Of a stretch of 64,000 nucleotides of DNA, positions 25,145 through 34,968 are shown one piece after another. Source of the DNA: Pseudomonas sp. UBA1879 (GTDB taxonomy: Bacteria > Pseudomonadota > Gammaproteobacteria > Pseudomonadales > Pseudomonadaceae); the NCBI RefSeq assembly GCF_002338065.1, contig NZ_DDHJ01000018.1:317873-381872 (forward strand), in the 5' to 3' direction. Within the stretch, counting starts at the first letter, position 1; the number at the start of each line of letters is the position of its first letter. The notes under the pieces are model-generated. The model ran no database searches, was not told where the DNA came from, and worked only from the letters and a program-made list of their open reading frames with translations. A program made the translations under genes and the position numbers.

Positions 25145-26479
25145 ATGAGCAGATCCACAACGGCGTCCAGCCACCCAGACAGCAAAGCCGGAAAAGTCTC
25201 GTTCGCGTCCATGGTCGGTTCGGCTGTGGAAAGTTATGACTTCTTCATTTATGGCACGGCGGCGGCCGGCTGGTTCGGCCAAGTGTTCTTCCACACCACC
25301 GAGCCCATTGTCGGCATCCTCGCCGCCTTTGCGACCATGGCGGTGGGTTTCTTCATGCGGCCGCTGGGCGGCTATCTTGCCGGGCACTTCGGTGACCGGC
25401 TGGGGCGCAAGACGGTGTTGCTCTGGTCGTTGCTGGCGATGGGCGGCGCCACAGTGCTGATCGGCGCGCTGCCGACCTATGCCCAAGCCGGTGTCATTGC
25501 CCCGATCTTGCTGATTTTGCTGCGGATGATTCAGGGCATCGGCTTCGGTGCGGAGTGGGGCGGTGCGGTGCTGATGGCCTGTGAGCACGCCCCGGCCCAC
25601 CGTCGCGGCTTCTTCGGCGCGGTTCCGCAGATCGGCATCCCGCTGGGGCTGTTGATGGCCAACGGCGCGTTTCTGCTTTCGGCGGTGCTGTTCGAAGGCG
25701 ACTGGGTCTGGCGTGCGCCGTTTCTGGCCTCGGTGGTAATGGTCGCTGTGGGCATGTGGATTCGTTTGAGCGTCAGCGAGTCGCCGGAATTCGAAAAGGC
25801 CAAGGCCGAAAACACACTGGTGAAGCAGCCTGCGTTGCAGGTGATTCGCGAAGACTGGCGCAAGGTGTTGCAAATCGCCGGCCTGCGCCTGGCCGAGACC
25901 GGTGGTTATTACCTGGCGACCAGCTTCATGTTGTCCTACGTGGTGCTGTCGGGCATTGCCACCAAACAGAATGTGCTGTGGGGCACGATGATCGGGTCGG
26001 CCATCGGCCTGGGCAGCCACCTGTTCTACGGCGCTCTGAGTGACCGAATCGGGCGCAAGCCGGTGTTCCTGCTCGGCTCTCTGTTCACCATCGTGTTTGG
26101 TATTCCGATGTTCATGATGATCAACACCGGCATCGTGCCGCTGATCATCGTCGCCGTGGCAATGGCCCTGATCCTGAGCCACGACCCGATCTTTGCGGTC
26201 GAGGCCAGTTGGTTCACCGAACAGTTCCCGGCCAACGTGCGCTCGTCGGGGATTTCATTGGGCTACAACTGCGCGTCACTGGTGGCCGGTACGCTGCCGT
26301 TCATTGCCACGGCGCTGTACTCGCAGGTGGGCTGGATGGGGCCTGCGGTGCTGTTCAGCGTGCTGGGCGTGGTGTCAACGTTGTGCGCCGTGAAGATGCG
26401 CGAGACGGCCCCGGCAGTGGCCAAGCCGTTGCCGGTTGCTGAACACCATGCAAACGTAGCGGGGCACGTCGCGCGGTAA
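25145..26479 (+). CDS. MFS metabolite:H+ symporter (MHS family)
   Basis: 444 residues and twelve membrane helices. The N-terminus KVSFASMVGSAVESYDFFIYGTAA is the MHS hallmark, followed by GHFGDRLGRKTVLLWSL in the loop after helix 2 and RMIQGIGFGAEWGGAVLMACE. Relatives import shikimate, alpha-ketoglutarate, citrate or betaine-like solutes with protons. It is the last gene of the LysR-linked operon and should bring in the substrate of the dehydrogenase and transketolase. A bidirectional terminator follows. Confidence 0.87.
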   Translation: MSRSTTASSHPDSKAGKVSFASMVGSAVESYDFFIYGTAAAGWFGQVFFHTTEPIVGILAAFATMAVGFFMRPLGGYLAGHFGDRLGRKTVLLWSLLAMGGATVLIGALPTYAQAGVIAPILLILLRMIQGIGFGAEWGGAVLMACEHAPAHRRGFFGAVPQIGIPLGLLMANGAFLLSAVLFEGDWVWRAPFLASVVMVAVGMWIRLSVSESPEFEKAKAENTLVKQPALQVIREDWRKVLQIAGLRLAETGGYYLATSFMLSYVVLSGIATKQNVLWGTMIGSAIGLGSHLFYGALSDRIGRKPVFLLGSLFTIVFGIPMFMMINTGIVPLIIVAVAMALILSHDPIFAVEASWFTEQFPANVRSSGISLGYNCASLVAGTLPFIATALYSQVGWMGPAVLFSVLGVVSTLCAVKMRETAPAVAKPLPVAEHHANVAGHVAR

Positions 26480-26494
26480 CGGATGCAGCGAAAA

Positions 26495-26522
26495 GAGGCC
26501 GGCCCGCAGCGGGTCCGGCCTC
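26495..26522. terminator. Bidirectional intrinsic terminator
   Basis: GAGGCCGG-CCC (26495-26505) pairs with GGG-t-CCGGCCTC (26511-26522) with a single bulge and a GCAGC loop. It lies between the convergent MHS transporter and the small secreted protein. On the minus strand the stem runs into TTTT, so termination is best in that direction. Confidence 0.75.
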
Positions 26523-26538
26523 GCCCTCTGTTCATCCA

Positions 26539-26877
26539 TTACCAGCGACCATAACCGCGGCCATCGTAGTGGCGGTCATGACCCCGGCCGTAATACCCAT
26601 GGGGCGGAGGAGGGGCGAAGCGGCGGTATTCGACGCGTTGCACCGGGACATACGCCACCGGTTGATACACCGGCTGATACCGAGGCTGCGGCCGGTAATC
26701 GCGGTATTCGGCACGGTGATGATCGTGGCCGGAACCGCTGAGCACGGTCGCCAGTACTGCACCTACGGCGGCCCCGGCGATGACGGGCACGACCACATCG
26801 CGTTCGCTCGCTGACGCTGCACCCGCAGCGACCAGGCAACCGGACAGGATCAAGGCTTTTGTCATCTTCGAAATCAT
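26539..26877 (-). CDS. Small secreted protein with glycine-zipper segment and Pro/Tyr/His-rich tail
   Basis: 112 residues. The signal peptide ends near AGAASA, then PVIAGAAVGAVLATVLSG is a glycine-zipper-like hydrophobic segment. The rest is a low-complexity tail of Tyr, Pro, Arg, His and Gly (for example YQPVYQPVAYVPVQRVEYRRF and HGYYGRGHDRHYDGRGYGRW). Proteins of this kind are common in Pseudomonas envelopes and have no assigned role. GGAGACACC precedes the ATG, so the gene is very probably translated. His/Tyr clusters could bind metal; that is speculation. Confidence 0.75.
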   Translation of the reverse strand: MISKMTKALILSGCLVAAGAASASERDVVVPVIAGAAVGAVLATVLSGSGHDHHRAEYRDYRPQPRYQPVYQPVAYVPVQRVEYRRFAPPPPHGYYGRGHDRHYDGRGYGRW

Positions 26878-26976
26878 GGTGTCTCCTCAGGCGATGTGTG
26901 TGGGTTCGCCATGTGTCTATGAAACACCCGATCCGTGTAAACGAACGTCCACACTCCGTAAACATTGAGTAAAGGG

Positions 26977-27459
26977 TCAGGCAGTGCCCAGCGGCTTGCG
27001 CATGAAGACGCGCGCGAACCCGTCCTGGGTGGCGCGATGGGTTTCCAAGTAGCCGAGCGTGCGGTAGATCGTCAGGTTTTCGCTCATCAGTTCATGGGTG
27101 TACAGCCGGACTCCCTGACAGCCCAATTCGCGCGCACATCCCTCACAGAACGTCATCAACCGCTTGCCGACACCTTGCCCCCTGCTGCGGGCGGCCACTG
27201 CGACGTTGACCAACAACAGATCGGCGCCTTCCGGTTGCATCACCAGCACCCCGGTGATCCCGGCATCGTCCGTACTGACGTATACCGTCGATGTCGCGAT
27301 GACCTGCGCGTAGTCATCGAGCATCGGCCCCGGCTTGCGTCCGATTCGGCTGATGTAGGGCGCATACGCCTCGTCCACCAGCGCTGCAATCAGGCTGGCG
27401 TCTTCGGGACGAGCCCGCCGAATCAACGGCGATGGATGCGAATCAGCATCTGCGATCAA
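26977..27459 (-). CDS. GNAT-family N-acetyltransferase
   Basis: 160 residues. The acetyl-CoA pyrophosphate loop is VAVAARSRGQGVGKRLM (the R-x-x-G-x-G/A motif), preceded by the GVLVMQ strand and followed by GVRLYTHELMSENLTIYRTLGY, the usual C-terminal alpha4-beta6 region. The target amine is unknown. It starts with TTG, supported by the near-perfect ribosome binding site AAAGGAGGT eight bases upstream. It follows the hybrid kinase on the same strand after 30 bp, so the two may share a transcript. Confidence 0.87.
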   Translation of the reverse strand: MIADADSHPSPLIRRARPEDASLIAALVDEAYAPYISRIGRKPGPMLDDYAQVIATSTVYVSTDDAGITGVLVMQPEGADLLLVNVAVAARSRGQGVGKRLMTFCEGCARELGCQGVRLYTHELMSENLTIYRTLGYLETHRATQDGFARVFMRKPLGTA

Positions 27460-27489
27460 ACCGGGTACCTCCTTTTGTTGTACGCCACA

Positions 27490-29610
27490 TCAATGGCTCA
27501 TCAGTTCCCGCACCCGCGAGGTCAGTGCGTCCACGGCAAAGGGCTTGGTCAGCACCCACATGCCTGTCCCAAGATCACCCTGGCCGAGGGCCGCGTTTTC
27601 TGCATAACCGGTGATCAGCAGCGTTTTCAGATCAGGCCGGACTTCCCGCCCCGCATCCGCCATTTGCCGTCCGTTCATGCCCCCCGGCAGGCCAACGTCG
27701 GTGATGAGCAGATCGATGTGCACATCGGAACGCAGCAGTTTCAGGCCTGCTACGCTGTCGGCCGCTTCCAGCACTGTGTAGCCCTGTTCGGCCAGCACAT
27801 CCATCAGCAGCATGCGTACGGTGGGTTCGTCGTCGACCACCAACACCGTCTCGCTGGCCGTGCACACCGGGCTTTGCAGACGGCAGACGTCAATGTCTTC
27901 GGTGACCGCTTCGCCCTCGAAGCGCGGGAGATAAATGCACAGTGTCGAACCTTGCCCGACTACCGAACTGGCCCGAACCTGTCCCCCGGACTGCTTGGCG
28001 AAGCCGTAGATCATCGACAGCCCCAGCCCGGTTCCCTGGCCCATGGGTTTGGTGGTGAAGAAGGGGTCGAACGCCTTGGACATGACCTCCGGTGACATGC
28101 CGGTGCCGGTGTCCGTGACCGACAGCAACACGTAAGGGCCGGGCGGAATGTCCTGAGCGGCAGCGGCCTCGGCGTCCAGCCACTGGTTCGCGGTTTCAAG
28201 GGTGATGGTCCCGCCCTGGGGCATCGCGTCGCGGGCGTTGATGCACAGGTTGAGCAGGGCGTTTTCCAGCTGCCCGGGGTCGACCCGGGTGGCCCACAGT
28301 TGCGGCGCAGCGTAGGTTTGCAGGTGAATGGCGGGGCCCACCGTGCGCTGGATCATCTCGATGATACCGAGCATCAGTGCGTTGACGTCCGTGGGCCGAG
28401 GGTCGAGGGTCTGACGGCGGGAGAACGCCAACAGCCGGTGGGTGAGGGATGCGGCGCGGCGGGTCGCGGCCTGCGCAGCACTGATGTACTTGTCGACGTC
28501 GTTGAAGCGGCCTTGCAGCATCCGGCTGTTGATCAGTTCGAGAGAGCCGGAAATGCCCGCCAGCAGGTTGTTGAAGTCATGGGCGATGCCCCCGGTGAGC
28601 TGGCCGACCGCTTCCATCTTTTGCGACTGCCGCAGTTTTTCCTCGGCCTGCATCAGCTCCGCGGTTCGCTCGCCCACCCGTTGTTCTAGGGTGTCGTTCA
28701 GTGCACGCAAGGCCGCCGTCGCCTTGTCGCGCTCGTCTTCGATCGAGCGGCGGTCTTCGACGTCGATCAGCACGCCGGGAAACCGCAGGGGCGTGCCGTC
28801 CTCGGCCAGTTCCACGCGGCCGTTGGCTTCGAGCCAGTAATACACTCCGTCGGCACGTCGGACTCGGTATTGATGGGCGTAGGCGCCGCCCCGGGCAATG
28901 GCCGCAGCGATTGCCACCTTGAGGGCTTCCCGGTCTTCGGGGTGAACGGTGGCAATGACCTGTTCCAGGCTCAGGCCTTCGCGGCCAAGGGTCGGATCGA
29001 GGCCGAACGCCCGGCCGAACGCTTCGTCTACGGTGAATCGGTCGGTGGGCAGGTGCCAGTGCCAGGTGCCGATGATGGCCCCGGCGGCCAGTGCCAGTTG
29101 CACCCGCTCGACGTTTTCCCGGGCGACGGCCTCGCTGATCAACAGGCGTTCCTGCGCCCGCCGCCGTTCGGTCACGTCGCTGAAGAAAATGGCAATCTGA
29201 CGCTCGGCGGGGTTGCCGAATCGAATCGCGCGGACATCGAACCAGCGCTCGAACGCCTCGGCGTAATTCTCGAAGTTGGCAGGCTCGCCGGTCTTGGCCA
29301 CATGGCCGTAGGTCTCGAACCAGAAACGTTCGAGATTCGGCGCGAACTCGGTGACCCATTTGCCGCGCAGGTTGACCCCCGCATGCTGCTCGAACGCCGG
29401 GTTGGCCTCGACGAAACGGTAGTCCACAGGCACGTCGTCGCCGTCGAATTTGACCTCGACAATCGCAAACGCGGCTTCGATGGTGTCCAGAATGGTGTTG
29501 GCGCGCTCGGCACTGTCACGCCAGGCGTGTTCGGCGCTGCGCACCTGGGCCAGTTCACTGCGCAGACGCACTACTTCCGCTTCCAGCGCCTCTTTTGTCA
29601 AACCGTTCAA
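27490..29610 (-). CDS. Double-PAS hybrid histidine kinase divergent from the kai operon
   Basis: 706 residues. A short coiled coil (residues 5-40) is followed by PAS 1 at ~40-150 (FVEANPAFEQHAG, ending IAIFFSDVTERRRAQERL), PAS 2 at ~165-290 (GTWHWHLPTDRFTVDEAFGRAFG, then YRVRRADGVYYWLEANG), the histidine box with His344 in GGIAHDFNNLLAG, the ATPase boxes (NLCINARDAM, DTGTGMS, GTGLGLSMIYGF) and a C-terminal receiver with the Asp in LITDVGLPGG. No membrane helix is seen. The start is a TTG with GGAGG six bases upstream; a much longer frame in the same phase runs antisense through kaiC and is rejected. It shares its promoter region with kaiC and is a likely partner in Kai output. Confidence 0.88.
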   Translation of the reverse strand: MNGLTKEALEAEVVRLRSELAQVRSAEHAWRDSAERANTILDTIEAAFAIVEVKFDGDDVPVDYRFVEANPAFEQHAGVNLRGKWVTEFAPNLERFWFETYGHVAKTGEPANFENYAEAFERWFDVRAIRFGNPAERQIAIFFSDVTERRRAQERLLISEAVARENVERVQLALAAGAIIGTWHWHLPTDRFTVDEAFGRAFGLDPTLGREGLSLEQVIATVHPEDREALKVAIAAAIARGGAYAHQYRVRRADGVYYWLEANGRVELAEDGTPLRFPGVLIDVEDRRSIEDERDKATAALRALNDTLEQRVGERTAELMQAEEKLRQSQKMEAVGQLTGGIAHDFNNLLAGISGSLELINSRMLQGRFNDVDKYISAAQAATRRAASLTHRLLAFSRRQTLDPRPTDVNALMLGIIEMIQRTVGPAIHLQTYAAPQLWATRVDPGQLENALLNLCINARDAMPQGGTITLETANQWLDAEAAAAQDIPPGPYVLLSVTDTGTGMSPEVMSKAFDPFFTTKPMGQGTGLGLSMIYGFAKQSGGQVRASSVVGQGSTLCIYLPRFEGEAVTEDIDVCRLQSPVCTASETVLVVDDEPTVRMLLMDVLAEQGYTVLEAADSVAGLKLLRSDVHIDLLITDVGLPGGMNGRQMADAGREVRPDLKTLLITGYAENAALGQGDLGTGMWVLTKPFAVDALTSRVRELMSH

Positions 29611-29913
29611 CGCTGTCCTCCGTGATGCATCGTGATGTTCTGAGTAAGCGGCGGCAGCGGGCTGCCCATGCGCCATCAAATCAGAAACGCCGAAAACTTG
29701 CACTCGACTCGACACCCCGCGGATTGCGGCCTGCGCAGCCATTTTCAGCGGTCGGGCGTCGGCGGGCGTTCGACAATCGATCATCAGTCGATGTAAGTGA
29801 TGGCGCTGCCCCCGTCGAATCCTGTACAAGGTAACCATTTTGTACAAATATCCGAAAGCATCGAATCCTCGCTGCCTCCGGTGCCTACCGCCAAGCATTC
29901 CGAGTAGTAGCGA
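29611..29913. promoter_or_regulatory. Divergent promoter region of the kinase and kai operon
   Basis: About 300 bp between two TTG start codons. It contains the TGTACA direct repeat (29823-29846) and no recognisable gene. Both transcripts must start here. Confidence 0.65.
29823..29846. promoter_or_regulatory. TGTACA-N12-TGTACA, LitR/PplR-type operator candidate
   Basis: Two exact TGTACA hexamers (29823-29828 and 29841-29846) are separated by exactly 12 nt. From memory, the direct repeat reported for the adenosyl-B12, light-sensing MerR-family regulator PplR1 of P. putida is T(G/A)TACA-N12-TGTA(C/T)A, and this sequence fits it at every defined position. It lies 68 bp upstream of kaiC and 213 bp upstream of the kinase. 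No litR/pplR gene is in the window, so regulation by light is inferred. Confidence 0.6.
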
Positions 29914-31625
<1,712 letters not shown>

Positions 31626-31629
<4 letters not shown>

Positions 31630-31958
31630 GTACCGAACCGCGAGCCATCGATCCGGAACAGACAGGCGACTCCGGCCACTATGCGTTGCGCCTTTATGTG
31701 GCTGGGCAGACACCCAAATCCATGATCGCCCTGAACAACCTGAAAAAGATCTGCGAAACCTATCTCGCGGGTATCTACACCATTGAGGTCATCGACCTGC
31801 GGGAACACCCGCAGTTGGCGGCGGGTGACCAGATCCTGGCCTTGCCGACCCTGGTGCGGCATCTGCCGACGCCGTTGGTGAAGATCATCGGCGACCTGTC
31901 CAACACGGAAAAGGTATTGGTCGGACTCGATATCCGTCCTCGGCAGATCCGCGCGTGA
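31626..31958 (+). CDS. kaiB: KaiB-family protein, first copy
   Basis: 110 residues. After a ~17-residue leader the thioredoxin-like KaiB fold is clear: ALRLYVAGQTPKSMIALNNLKKIC, then YTIEVIDLREHPQLAAGDQILALPTLVR and LVKIIGDLSNTEKVLVGL. Cyanobacterial KaiB switches fold to bind the KaiC CI ring. The GTG start overlaps the kaiC stop as GTGA, so translation is coupled and stoichiometry probably fixed. It is about 40-45% alike by eye to the second copy. Confidence 0.92.
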
Positions 31959-32287
31959 ATGGCGGGTCCGGTGGGGAGGAAGGTCATCCGGTCGAAGGGC
32001 CAGTCCAGCACCTCAAGCTGTACATCTCGGGCAATACCTCCCGTTCATCCTTCGCGGTGCATCAGCTCAAAGCGGTGTGCGAGAAATACCTGGCTGGGCG
32101 CTATGTGCTGGAAATCATCGACATTTATCAAGACAGCCGCGCGGCGCGGGACGACCGTATCGTCGCGGTGCCGACCCTGATGAAACTCGACCCCGATTTC
32201 AGCCGTCGGCTGATTGGTGATCTATCGGACGTGGAAAAGCTGAAACTGTTTCTGGGGATTGCCCCCGGCACTGAGAGTGGACCGTGA
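31955..32287 (+). CDS. KaiB-family protein, second copy
   Basis: 110 residues. The same fold follows a Gly/Glu-rich leader: LKLYISGNTSRSSFAVHQLKAVC, YVLEIIDIYQDSRAARDDRIVAVPTLMK and SRRLIGDLSDVEKLKLFLG. It overlaps the first kaiB by GTGA and the following kinase by GTGA. Its conserved Pro-Thr-Leu turn and GDLS motif match the first copy, but surface residues differ. The two may bind different partners (KaiC versus a kinase) or compete. Which one is the fold-switching clock partner cannot be decided here. Confidence 0.9.
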   Translation: MNGGSGGEEGHPVEGPVQHLKLYISGNTSRSSFAVHQLKAVCEKYLAGRYVLEIIDIYQDSRAARDDRIVAVPTLMKLDPDFSRRLIGDLSDVEKLKLFLGIAPGTESGP

Positions 32288-33915
32288 TCCATCGTCCCGT
32301 CGACATGACGGACACCCAATACATCGAACTCCTCAGCCGTCGCCTGCAGGAAGCTGACGACGTACTGGAGGCCATCCGTAGCGGCAGCGTCGATGCGCTG
32401 TTCATTCAGGGCGAGCAGGGGGAAACCGTTTACACCCTCGACAACGCCGACAAACCTTACCGTCTGCTGGTGGAGCAGATGCAAGAGGGCGCCGTGTCGA
32501 TTTCGGCTGACGGCACCATCCTCTACGCCAACCACCGCTTCAGCGAGATCATCGGCGCGCCTCTCGAACAGATCTTCGGTTGCGTGTTTCAGGACTACCT
32601 TTGCACGAGCGACGCCGAGCATTTCAGCGCCTACCTGAACGCCGATGCCGACAAAGCCATTCGTTGCGCCGCGTCATTCAGTCGCCCCGATCAGAGCGTG
32701 TTTCCCGGTTACCTGTCGTTCAACAAGCTGCCGGACGACTATTCCGGGGAAGCGATTTTCTGCGGTGTGATCACCGACCTCACGGACCAGAAGCTGATGG
32801 AGGCTCGGCTGCATCAGTCACAGAAAATGGAAGCCTTGGGGCAGTTGACCGGGGGGCTGGCTCACGACTTCAACAATTTGCTGCAAGCGATCCAGGGCAG
32901 TTTCGACCTGATCATCCGCCGACCCGATTCGGAGAAGGTCACGCGCTGGGCGGAAAGCGGCTTGAGGGTGGCTGACCGCGGTGCCAAGCTGACCTCGCAA
33001 CTGCTGGCGTTTTCCCGCTCGCAAAAGCTCGAGCTCAAGGTCTGTTCGGTCAATGCGGTCATTCACGACATGTCCGACCTGCTGACCACCACCCTGGGGC
33101 AAGGCGTTCGGCTGGTGTTCGAACTTGACGTCACAGACCCCCATGTCCTGACGGACCCGGTGCAACTGGAACTGGCGATCCTCAATCTGGCGATCAACGG
33201 CCGGGACGCCATGGGCGGTTCAGGCCAACTGGTGATTGGCACGCGTCAAGTCGCCAGCCACCCGTTCTTGACGTCGCCTTCGGGCTTTCTCGAAGTGCGG
33301 GTGGTGGACAACGGCACGGGGATGAGTGAGCAGACCCGCCTCAACGCGTTCAATCCTTTTTTCACCACCAAGGACGTGGGGCAGGGCACCGGACTGGGCT
33401 TGTCCCAAGTCGAAAGCATCATCCAGCAATCGAACGGCGCGGTGAGCATCGAGTCGGCACTCGGCCGGGGTACCCGCGTCTGCCTGGCCTTTCCGTGCGT
33501 TGACGAAGCGAGGGTGCCTGAGGAACATCTGCCCCTGGCAGTGGCCGACGCACGGGTGGATCTGAACATTCTGGTGGTCGACGATGATGACGAAGTCCGT
33601 CGAACCCTGGTGGACATGCTCGACCTGCTCGGGCACCAGGTGGTCGAAGCGGCCAGTGGCCCGGCGGGTCTCGCTGCCATCGGGCAACAGCCGTTCGATC
33701 TGGTGATGCTCGACTTCGCCATGCCGGGCATGAACGGCGCTCAGGTCGCCCAGGAAATCCACCGGCTGGACGCCTGCAGGCCTATCGTGTTCGTCAGTGG
33801 CTACTCGGACACCGATCAGCTTCGCCCGGTGCTGAATCACCACACCACGCTGCTGCGCAAGCCATTCACCCTCGACAGCCTGAAGGCCACTTTGCAGGGG
33901 ATGCTGCAGCGCTGA
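32284..33915 (+). CDS. PAS hybrid histidine kinase of the kai operon
   Basis: 543 residues. An N-terminal helix with LEAIRSGSVDALFIQG is followed by a PAS domain at ~60-170 (GAVSISADGTILYANHRFSEIIG). The histidine box is QSQKMEALGQLTGGLAHDFNNLL with His194. ATPase boxes are NLAINGRDAM (about 301-310), DNGTGMS and GTGLGLSQ. The receiver follows with Asp477 in VMLDFAMPG and Lys in LRKPF. It is soluble and linked to kaiB by a GTGA overlap, so it is the prime candidate for reading out the KaiBC state, in the place that SasA fills in cyanobacteria, although it has no KaiB-like sensor domain. An ATG eight codons downstream is an alternative start. Confidence 0.88.
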   Translation: MIHRPVDMTDTQYIELLSRRLQEADDVLEAIRSGSVDALFIQGEQGETVYTLDNADKPYRLLVEQMQEGAVSISADGTILYANHRFSEIIGAPLEQIFGCVFQDYLCTSDAEHFSAYLNADADKAIRCAASFSRPDQSVFPGYLSFNKLPDDYSGEAIFCGVITDLTDQKLMEARLHQSQKMEALGQLTGGLAHDFNNLLQAIQGSFDLIIRRPDSEKVTRWAESGLRVADRGAKLTSQLLAFSRSQKLELKVCSVNAVIHDMSDLLTTTLGQGVRLVFELDVTDPHVLTDPVQLELAILNLAINGRDAMGGSGQLVIGTRQVASHPFLTSPSGFLEVRVVDNGTGMSEQTRLNAFNPFFTTKDVGQGTGLGLSQVESIIQQSNGAVSIESALGRGTRVCLAFPCVDEARVPEEHLPLAVADARVDLNILVVDDDDEVRRTLVDMLDLLGHQVVEAASGPAGLAAIGQQPFDLVMLDFAMPGMNGAQVAQEIHRLDACRPIVFVSGYSDTDQLRPVLNHHTTLLRKPFTLDSLKATLQGMLQR

Positions 33916-33939
33916 CCGCGTTTCACCGGGCCGCGGGCG

Positions 33940-34401
33940 TCATTCAACCTGGCGTTTCGCAGGCTCATTCACCAACTCCGCCACGGCGGTCAGTGCCAGT
34001 CGATAGCCCAATGCCCCAAGGCCGGCGATCACGCCGGTGGCGGCCTTAGACACGTAGGAATGGTGCCTAAAGGCTTCGCGCTTCCAGAGGTTGCTCATGT
34101 GCGCTTCGATGATCGGACCGTCGAACGCCAGCAGCGCGTCCAGAATGGCGATCGAGGTGTACGTCAGCCCCGCCGCATTGATGATCACTGCGTCGGCGTG
34201 CAAGCGGGCTTCCTGAATCCAGTCCACCAGCACGCCTTCATGATTGCTCTGACGAAAGACCAGCGTCAGCCCCAGCGACGCGGCGTGTTGCCGGCAGCCG
34301 GCTTCAATGCTGGCGAAGCTTTCGCTGCCGTAGGTGCCAGCGGAGTCCAGCCCGTATAGGTTGGCATTGGGTCCGTTCAGGAAAAACACGGTGTGGGGCA
34401 T
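33940..34401 (-). CDS. AroQ-like (type II 3-dehydroquinase fold) protein with altered active site
   Basis: 153 residues, the normal family length. The fold is clear from FFLNGPNANLYG, FRQSNHEGVLVDWIQEA, EAHMSNLWKREAFRHHSYVS and GVIAGLGALGY. The flexible active-site lid, normally R-R-E-P-x-x-Y-G, reads LDSAGTYG, so the essential lid Arg is missing while the Tyr is kept. The usual N-P-x-x-x-T-H-T-S reads NAAGLTYTS, losing the Pro and His. It may be a non-canonical dehydratase or a homolog with another substrate. The ATG has GGAG six bases upstream. It is last in a minus-strand set with the TOBE orphan, RidA-like and FMO genes. Confidence 0.8.
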   Translation of the reverse strand: MPHTVFFLNGPNANLYGLDSAGTYGSESFASIEAGCRQHAASLGLTLVFRQSNHEGVLVDWIQEARLHADAVIINAAGLTYTSIAILDALLAFDGPIIEAHMSNLWKREAFRHHSYVSKAATGVIAGLGALGYRLALTAVAELVNEPAKRQVE

Positions 34402-34507
34402 GGTGAACTCCAGGACGTGATGCATAAGGTCGCGTGGCGAGCCGGACGTCCTCTCAAGCGCTGCGGCGCGGACGACGAACCGAAAAGCCGTCAGGCAACA
34501 CATGGAT

Positions 34508-34939
34508 TCATAGCGAAGAGGGGTCTTCAGCCGCCGTGGCGCTGAGCCCTTTAACGTCGAAACTCAACCCGGCCGCGGCGCCGACGGGCCATCGCGTCAA
34601 GGCATCGAGCCCGGTATCGCGGGCGAACAGATGTGTGCCAAGGGCGGGTACGTCCAGTTGAATATCGACGTGTTCGCCGTGCACCCCATGGGCGATGACG
34701 GTGGCACTGAGCAACGTGCTCGGGCCCAGTGCATCGAGGCGAATGCAGTCCGGCCGCAGGACAATGGTCAGACGCTCGCCGACCTCGGCGTGCACCCGTT
34801 CGAGAGGGACACGCCACAGTGCGCCGCCGAAGGCCAGCACCGCCTCATCGTCGCGCCCCTGATAGCGCCCGGACACCCGGTTGACGCCATCGATGGCCTC
34901 GGTGGTATTGGCAGAGGGCTCGGTCCGTGGGTTGGCCAT
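34508..34939 (-). CDS. Orphan TOBE-domain protein resembling the tail of an ABC ATPase
   Basis: 143 residues. VSGRYQGRDDEAVLAFGGALWRVPLERV and GERLTIVLRPDCIRLDALGPSTLLSATVIAHGVHGEHVDIQLDVP resemble the C-terminal TOBE_2 domain of PotA/MalK-type ATPases. No Walker motifs exist here and no ATPase domain precedes it: the upstream neighbour is the RidA-like gene. It has its own start (ATG after CGGAG). It is either a remnant of a deleted importer or a free-standing small-ligand binder. The rest of the matching transporter is absent. Confidence 0.65.
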   Translation of the reverse strand: MANPRTEPSANTTEAIDGVNRVSGRYQGRDDEAVLAFGGALWRVPLERVHAEVGERLTIVLRPDCIRLDALGPSTLLSATVIAHGVHGEHVDIQLDVPALGTHLFARDTGLDALTRWPVGAAAGLSFDVKGLSATAAEDPSSL

Positions 34940-34968
34940 GGCGGCTCCGGTAGCGTGAGGCGAAGGGA

